Below are positions 58,667 to 64,000 of a DNA stretch of 64,000 nt, in pieces. The position numbers were made by a program, and so were the translations under genes. Source of the DNA: Proteromonas lacertae. Its lineage: Eukaryota; Sar; Bigyra; Opalinata; Proteromonadidae. The notes under the pieces are model-generated. The model was not told where the DNA came from and searched no databases. It saw only the letters and a list, made by a program, of their open reading frames with translations. The stretch spans positions 62,001 to 126,000 of the forward strand of contig NGBS01000894.1 in assembly GCA_002245135.1 (NCBI GenBank), given 5' to 3'. The first letter of the stretch is position 1; each line of letters starts with the position of its first letter.

Positions 58667-58727
58667 TTAATCTATATCATATTATTATTATTATTATAAA
58701 ATTATATTCATTATATTAATTGTGTTG

Positions 58728-58733
58728 TTTATT
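58728..58733 (-). promoter_or_regulatory. Possible polyadenylation hexamer for the SRP54 M-domain gene
   Basis: AATAAA on the minus strand lies 43 bp beyond the TAA at 58776-58778. In DNA this AT-rich the hexamer is expected often by chance, so only its position supports it. Confidence 0.25.
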
Positions 58734-58742
58734 GGAAAAAGA

Positions 58743-58748
58743 AATAAA
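58743..58748 (+). promoter_or_regulatory. Possible polyadenylation hexamer for the giant gene
   Basis: AATAAA lies 77 bp after the giant gene's TAA, inside the 109-bp spacer between the two convergent genes. If both hexamers are used, the two 3' ends overlap slightly. Confidence 0.25.
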
Positions 58749-58775
58749 AATTTCAAACATATAAAAATTAATTAT

Positions 58776-59618
58776 TTATTTTCTTCTCATATTTCCCATT
58801 TTTCTTTTCATTGATTTTGTTTGGTATTTTGTTGGAGACATATATCTTGGATCTGAAGTTAAAATTGTTTGAAGTTCTTCTTGAGATTTAGGGAGAGGAA
58901 GTGAGTTTTCTGCTCTCTTCTTTATACACCTGTGAATTTCTATAAAAATTATTTGAAATTGTAAGATTTTTATATACGTTCTTGCATTTCATACATTTTT
59001 AAAACTGCATTTACAACTTCGACATCAACTTTAGAATTTTCAGCTATTCTAAGTTTCTCTTTTCTCTTTATTAAAGTATAATTATCCAATTCTTCTTTCT
59101 AAATTATAATTTACATATATAATAATAATACTTGACAATTATTCAGCACTGCCAGATAATTCTTCATATCTGTTACTTCAGGCTAACATTATATAACATT
59201 ATCATTATACTGACTTTTTTACTCCTGGAATGTATGATTTCCATCCATCTGCACCACTCATATCATAAGATTTCTATTATAAAAAAACATTATATTGACA
59301 TTAAATACCTTCATAAATTCTTTAAATTGAGCTAATGTGTATCTATCACACGTGCTCATTTCTTTAATAATTTCTGACATTAATTTCTCTAAAAATAATA
59401 AAAATGTTAATACCTTGTTTCTCCAAATTTGATTTTTCTAATTTGTCAGTAACACTATTTTTTATTGAATCAATAATCCCAAAATATCGAATATTGTATA
59501 ATGGCTTGTTATATTTCACATTCTGAATTGGTATACGAAACAATTTTATCGTACAAATTCTACTAAACATAATCTTTACAAAACTATTCCAAAATTCAAT
59601 TGAAAAATGAAAAAACAA
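58776..59618 (-). CDS. SRP54 M-domain-only protein with a mitochondrial-type leader
   Basis: Six exons: 59618-59414, 59388-59309, 59273-59211, 59182-59132, 59098-58978, 58939-58776. Introns are 25, 35, 28, 33 and 38 nt, all GTAT...AG. The product is 227 aa from the Met at 59618, or 211 aa from the Met at 59570, which I prefer because it opens a basic leader (MFSRICTIKLFRIPIQN ... NIRYFG). From about residue 84 it follows the M domain of SRP54/Ffh: TLAQFKEFMKKSYDM, the finger-loop IPG at 110-112, then RIAENSKVDVEVVNAVLKMYEMQ. The last part aligns with the RIAxGSGxxVxxVNxLLKQFxxM motif, which binds SRP RNA in the family. The C-terminus is Lys/Arg-rich (MKRKMGNMRRK). The N and G (GTPase) domains are absent. 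A role in binding RNA or nascent membrane proteins in mitochondria is inferred. Confidence 0.75.
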
Positions 59619-59683
59619 TTTCCAAGCTTTTTCGAACTTTTCTTATTTAAATTTAAATTTTATGATAAACCATCAAATTTGAG
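59619..59683. promoter_or_regulatory. 65-bp divergent intergenic region (shared promoter zone)
   Basis: Only 65 bp separate the upstream ATG of the SRP54 M-domain gene from the ATG of the SNARE gene; the gap is 113 bp if the inner Met at 59570 is used. It is AT-rich, with a near-palindromic TTTAAATTTAAATTT. No defined element is recognisable; bidirectional promoter activity is inferred from spacing alone. Confidence 0.3.
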
Positions 59684-60149
59684 ATGCCATACTATCATAG
59701 ATTGGATAGCGATTCTTTTGAAGATGATGGTTCAGAAGAAGCACAGCCTTTTAGTGTATTTTTCAGACTCAATTCTTTTGTAGTTAAGCTATCAACAACA
59801 AATTCAACATTTAGATGAATTGAACAGTCATTTAGAAGAAATTGGACATTTATCATTGGCAGTTGGAGATCGTTTAGAAGAACAAGGGAAGTATTATTTA
59901 TTGATTCAATATATTAGACTATTAGAGGGAGTAGATAGTACTGTTGCAAACGCTATAGAATCTCATCATTTACTCAATAGACAAATGAATAGTCACAATT
60001 TTTCTTCCTATTCATTTAGTCATGAACTTGATTGTATCATTTGTTTAATTTTAATAATTATAATATTACTTATAATAGCTATAATAAAATCAATTTATTT
60101 TTATGTTTTGTCTTTCAATCTATACAAAAACAATGGTAAAACAACATAA
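59684..60149 (+). CDS. Qc/Bet1-type SNARE, tail-anchored
   Basis: Three exons: 59684-59755, 59784-59890, 59918-60149, with introns of 28 and 27 nt (GTATTT...GTAG and GTATTA...TTAG). Product is 136 aa. A short acidic N-terminus is followed by a SNARE coiled coil at about residues 30-83 with heptad hydrophobics (LDELNSHLEEIGHLSLAVGD). The central Gln at 58 lies in LEEQGKLLEGVDST, matching the zero-layer Q and flanking pattern of Qc SNAREs such as syntaxin-6 and the small Bet1/Sft1 type. A very hydrophobic segment at about 99-116 anchors the C-terminus, followed by a 20-residue tail. Expected role: fusion of ER/Golgi or endosomal vesicles. The 27-nt intron is a multiple of 3 without a stop, so retaining it would insert nine residues in the coil; removing it restores the heptad. 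Qc versus Bet1 is not resolved. Confidence 0.75.
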
Positions 60150-60150
60150 T

Positions 60151-60196
60151 AACAATAATAATAATAATAATAATAATAATATATATATATATATAC
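60151..60196. repeat. (AAT)n followed by (AT)n microsatellite
   Basis: A trinucleotide AAT run followed by an AT run fills half of the 90-bp gap between the convergent SNARE and B56 genes. A second AAT/ATT run forms most of the 32-nt intron at 60858-60889. Confidence 0.9.
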
Positions 60197-60239
60197 ATGT
60201 ATTATAACGTCTTTTACTAAAAGATATATTACATACATT

Positions 60240-61829
60240 CTATCTCAATATTGTCAATATCAATCTGCAATCTTGAGAAATATCATTTAAATATTCAGAT
60301 GAATTAGATTCTATGTCATTCAACTTCACCAAAAACTGAGTAAAACTATTTCTGTAAGAATAAAATAGATTCAAAAACGAAGATTCTTGACACCATAAAG
60401 ATAAATCATGAATAATTGGTTGACTTCCTTTTTTCAATATTTTGCAAAGTGCAATTCCCACTAAATCAACTATTTCATCATTCAATACTTTATCAAAATC
60501 TAATGTTAACTGTTTAATATAACAGAGGAACTTGGATTCCTATAAAAATAATAATATATAAATTATTATATTATAATACTTTTTCAATTGAAGAATTAGG
60601 CCAAAACTTTAAAAGATTTTTGAGGAACTATAGATATATAATATTATTTAATAATATATACAACTGGCAATTGTTCATTAGATTGTTTAACTATTTTGCA
60701 TATGATATTATAATATGGATCAGAAATAATCAAAAAATCATCTTTCTATTACAAAATATAATTACGAAAATTGAATACTTTAATTAATATATAAATAAGT
60801 TTAAGATAGCTAGAACCCATATCTGATTCGGGGTCAAATGTATTTGTTAAATAAATTCTATTTAATAATAATAATAATAATAATAATACTCTGCAGATAA
60901 ATTAAGTATATTAATAAACCCTACAATATTAATATCATTATAAATAAAATCATAAAAGACATGTAATATTTCATCTCTAAAATTAAACCTTGTCTCTGAA
61001 TATTTCTTATAAATAATCTGATTTAATCTGTATATTGATTGAGATTGTTCTGCTGGAATTGTACTTAATACTCTGATTATTAGCGGAACAAAACTTCTTT
61101 TACTAAGTAAATATGAAGTGTGGGTATGAGTTACAGCAACTAGTAACAGTGAATAACATATCTATATAACTATTAAAAAAAATATATTTTATACTTCTCT
61201 TATAGTGTATAGTGGAGTGTCTTTTACTGGTAACGATGTGCAGGACAATATCACTTCCATCTATTATAATTATGATATAATTAATAGATACGAGGTCTAT
61301 TAGTTGGGGTGTTGAATCACACAGCATTGTTGGATTAGGTTTATCACGAACTTGTTCAGCAACTGATTGAAGTATCTATTAATTATAAACGATATGCTCA
61401 AAATACAGTAACTACTTCAGCAGTATTAGTATTAGTCTCAGGTGGTTGATTTGAAGTAAATAGTGACTTTAAATATGTTTGGCATGAGATGAATTTCATT
61501 GATATTGGATTTAATAATGCTTGTTCTTCTACCATCGATAAGCTTCGTGGCACTAATGATGTTCTTCTATTACTTCTGCTTGTAAACGTAGAATTAGATC
61601 TACTAAAATTAGTCTTACCAAAGACGAAACCTGGTGATGATGGTCTTCTCATACTTGTGCTAACAAATTTCTTTGAGTTTTGTCTGTGAAAAGATAGAGG
61701 TGGTGACGTAGATCCAGGTTTGGGTGGAGTTGCTTTAATTGTTTGAGAAGATCTTTTAGATGGAACGATAGATGTTCCACTTGTAGAAAATTTAAATGTT
61801 GTAAAATCATCATCACAATCTTTCGACAT
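60240..61829 (-). CDS. PP2A regulatory subunit B' (B56)-like protein
   Basis: Eight exons: 61829-61407, 61375-61292, 61260-61195, 61161-60890, 60857-60779, 60745-60662, 60627-60580, 60539-60240. Introns are 31, 31, 33, 32, 33, 34 and 40 nt, all GTAT...TAG. Product 451 aa; B56 proteins are usually about 450-600. Residues 1-125 are Ser/Thr/Arg-rich and look disordered. The rest resembles the B56 HEAT-like solenoid. SFVPLIIRVLS and FRDEILHVFYDFIYND match the family's KFVLQLLELFD and IRKQINNIFYRFIYE region. LLKFWPNSSIEKE (about 341-353) matches the family signature LLKYWPxxxSxKE. The C-terminal helices are weaker (IIHDLSLWCQESS where the family has VAERALYYWNNE). Expected role: substrate-selecting subunit of the PP2A holoenzyme. 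Divergence is high, so partners and substrates are uncertain. It starts 63 bp downstream of the kinase gene's end. Confidence 0.8.
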
Positions 61830-61892
61830 TTATAAAACTGAAATTTAAAAAATAATTATTGTGAAACGAATATAATTTTTAAATATAAATGA

Positions 61893-63269
61893 TTAATTTA
61901 TAAGGTTTTCTTTTCTAGCTGCTAATATTTGATTTGAAAAACTGGCAAAATCACTTGGACTGCTTGCTTTAGATAAAAACGGGATGTAAAAGAAGTTGTG
62001 ATGCATTTGCTCTTTGTTTTGGCTATAATATATATTAGTAATAAATATAATAATTATACATCCATATTCAAACAATTAGACAAAAAATCCAATAATTCAT
62101 TTGACCATTTGTAAGGTTCTTTAACTGTTGGAGAATCTCCAGATATAATCTGTAATAATGCTTTCATAACTTGCAAATGTATCCATGGTGGTTCTCCATC
62201 TGCCATTTCTATTGCTGTTATACCCATAGACCAAACATCTACTTTATCATCATATTCATTACCTCTTATTAACTCTGGAGCCATCCAATATGGTGTACCT
62301 ACTATACTTTTTCTTTTTTGATTCTCTTGAGTCAATCCTATAGCAAAACCAAAATCTGCTATTTTTATCCTACCATCATGGTCTACTAAGATATTATCAC
62401 TCTTTATATCTCTATGAAGTCTATGATGTATATGCATTGTAGCTAACGCACTACACAAATTACTTGATACATATGAGATATAACTTTCTTCAAATCCTAA
62501 GCTTGAACCTATTATTTCAGTTAGAGGACCTCCAGCCATTAATTCCATTACGATCCATAACCGATTATCCCATTCAAAACTCTCAAAATATTGGACTATA
62601 CTTTCATGAATACAAGATGACTGTATGATTATTTCATTTTTAATTGATTCATATTCTGTCATTGGACATGTCTTAATTGCCCTTTTACAACCGTCTGACT
62701 TATTTATTGCTTCATATACTATACCTACAGCTCCTTGACCTATTTTTGATACTAAATTATAACTTTTATTCGGATCTTCTTTTTTAAACAGCAATTTCTT
62801 TTGTTCAGATGTCATTTCTGTTGATGATGTGTAATGAAGTTTTGAACCATTATTCGTTTGAAATCTTAGTACATCTAATACCTCCATTGGATGTGCCTTT
62901 ATATCATCAGGTGTTATTGTCGATGAGTTCAATAACTCTACCCATTCTTGAGGTAAGTTATCAAAGCCTAAAGGATTGCTGGAATTTACTGTCACATGTA
63001 TTTTTCTCACAAATCCTGTGGGTTTTGATATTTTTGGATCAGTATTTGTATCACTAACTTGTAATTCCTAATGCATTGGTCAAATTAAAATATAAATAAT
63101 ACAATTGGTAACGTCATTCCCTCACTAACTTTTGCACATTCTTTTAAGTGATCTGGTAGCTTTTCATAGATTTCTTTAGGTATATCCTATGGACAGTAAA
63201 TAGAATGTGTACCTGAAGATTATTATCGACGTGAAACACTCTTTTAAAAGCTATTACATTGTTGGACAT
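61893..63269 (-). CDS. PAK/STE20-type kinase with CRIB motif
   Basis: Exons: 63269-63213, 63186-63103, 63067-62060, and a last exon from 62022. Introns are 26, 35 and 37 nt. Product is about 420 aa. A CRIB motif (ISKPTGFVRKIHV, about residues 60-72) is followed by the PBD inhibitory segment (GFDNLPQEWVELLNSS ... HPMEVLDVLRF); in the family these bind Cdc42/Rac and hold the kinase inactive. Kinase landmarks: GQGAVG at about 157-162, AIK Lys about 179, HRDIKSDN with Asp about 267, DFG about 285, GTPYWMAPE about 305-313. All key residues are present. The last exon reads DPKQRANASQLLLHP, then the frame moves by one base at 61980-61983: HPFL followed by SKASSPSDF and ILAARKE to the stop at 61893 resembles PAK C-termini. 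The unshifted frame ends at 61969 as HPVFI. A 39-nt GT...CAG intron giving HPFF is a third possibility. No PH domain. Confidence 0.85.
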
Positions 63270-63644
63270 TATTCAATCAAAAGAAAAAAGGAATAAAAAA
63301 ATCAAGCCAAACCTATAAAAAAACTATATAATCATATTATGGATAAAGATATAAGTAAATTACAATCATTTATGTATATGCTTAAATGAAATATATCTAC
63401 AAAAATAAAAAAAATGAACCGTCATCAAAAATATATAATTGCTCACAAAGGAATTATTACCTAAAATAACAACAGCATTTTCATTTATAGTTTTCATGGA
63501 AATATTTCTTTTTGAGTAATTTTTGATACTTCAAGAAAAATCTGAAAAATGCAGTGAAACACAAATCCCAGCTTGTCAAGAGTTTGAGATTGAAATTGTT
63601 TATTTGAGTTTTTCTAAGTAATACTCATGAATAATTAAATCGAC
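63270..63644. other. Intergenic region with no recognisable gene
   Basis: 375 bp of AT-rich DNA lie between the divergent kinase gene and the right-edge gene. It contains several short A and T runs. I see no open frame of note, tRNA or repeat. It presumably holds both promoters. Confidence 0.5.
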
Positions 63645-64000
63645 ATGAATTGTAATATCGCTTTTATATTGTTTGTAATCCTTTTCACTTGGATATTGTA
63701 TTCATTACTTTTTAATCATTGTATAGGCAAGTCCTTCAAAGCTGAAATTACCGCTGATAGCCATGGACCTTTTGGAGAAAAACAATTACCTATCAAGATC
63801 AGAGTTGTATTTGAATAGTATACATTTCTTTCAATTACTTTTTACATAGTGCTGTTGTTGATTTACCAAAAGAAGGTTTAGTTGGTGCAAATTGGACAAT
63901 TGGTAATATTGCTGCTTCCGAAGATAACATGACATTTACTGTAGATTTAACTCCAGTAAACAAGTTAATATGGGGTGAAAGTCCAATTTATTTGAAAGAA
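63645..64000 (+). CDS. Secreted or membrane protein, 5' fragment, family unknown
   Basis: Exon 63645-63817, a 32-nt intron (63818-63849, GTATAC...ATAG), and exon 63850 onward running off the window. The first 28 residues are strongly hydrophobic (NIAFILFVILFTWILYSLLF), a signal peptide or signal anchor. The rest reads KSFKAEITADSHGPFGEKQ, then LPIKIRVVFEY joined to AVVDLPKEGLVGANWT and NMTFTVDLTPVNKLIWGESP, with two N-glycosylation sequons (NWT, NMT), consistent with a lumenal or outside location. A GTAT...TAG stretch of 29 nt at 63701-63729 looks like an intron, but removing it breaks the frame, so I read it as coding; the start is therefore less certain than the second exon. I do not recognise the family. 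Confidence 0.55.

Noticed and set aside
22794-57897. Non-coding satellite DNA or a CRISPR array
   Set aside because: All module lengths but one are multiples of 3 and the frames stay open with a consistent protein pattern. There are no short palindromic repeats with uniform spacers.
2-58666. Ciliate-type genetic code with TAA/TAG as Gln
   Set aside because: Frames of thousands of codons contain only CAA/CAG Gln and no internal TAA or TAG, and the small genes end at TAA or TAG where their families should end.
59132-59335. Plus-strand 67-codon frame
   Set aside because: It is antisense to exons 2-4 and introns of the SRP54 M-domain gene and has no recognisable sequence.
61489-61689. Plus-strand 66-codon frame inside the B56 gene, and a similar one at 62809-63057 inside the kinase gene
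   Set aside because: Both are antisense shadows of well-supported coding exons.
63701-63729. 29-nt GTAT...TAG intron in the right-edge gene
   Set aside because: It fits the intron form, but its removal puts a stop nine codons later, whereas the unspliced frame continues into the following exon.

Overview
The window comes from an AT-rich, gene-dense eukaryotic nuclear genome using the standard genetic code. Evidence: four neighbouring genes are cut by very short introns (25-40 nt, nearly all GTAT...TAG). They encode eukaryotic signalling, trafficking and mitochondrial proteins: a PAK/STE20 kinase with a CRIB motif, a PP2A B56-type subunit, a SNARE, and an SRP54 M-domain protein with a mitochondrial-type leader. 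Long frames avoid TAA, TAG and TGA, so ciliate-type codes are ruled out. I cannot name the organism; a protist or an early-branching fungus with a compact genome fits.

Bases 1-58666 are one giant plus-strand locus, already open at the left edge. It encodes thousands of short Gly/Ser-rich repeats of the form G-(S/N/D)-I-x-hydrophobic-x-(T/S)-G, as expected of a parallel beta-solenoid. Read as one gene it has about 19,550 codons in the window. The reading frame changes near 22,540 and 46,145 (both +1) and three more times between 56,090 and 57,190. At 12,895-13,590 the repeats give way to a globular island with the Peptidase S74 intramolecular-chaperone signature, including its Ser/Lys pair. 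That domain is known from the ends of phage tail spikes and from MYRF-type factors, but here it lies inside the repeat protein.

The first 22 kb hold divergent repeats plus one 2363-bp direct duplication. From 22.8 kb on the locus is a mosaic of near-identical modules: a 287/1284-bp family (22.8-28.4 kb), a 1998-bp family in seven whole or partial copies (29.6-40.3 kb), two 2340-bp higher-order units (40.3-45.3 kb), and two 4155-bp higher-order units followed by a hybrid tail (47.0-57.9 kb). The locus ends in a non-repetitive C-terminal region at 58,666.

Bases 58,667-64,000 are compact: the SRP54 M-domain gene (minus) and a SNARE (plus) are divergent with 65 bp between them. A PP2A B56-like gene (minus) and a CRIB-PAK kinase (minus) follow, 63 bp apart. 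A 5' fragment of a membrane or secreted protein gene (plus) runs off the right edge. The kinase and B56 subunit are a general phosphorylation/dephosphorylation pair, but nothing here shows that these genes act with the giant protein.
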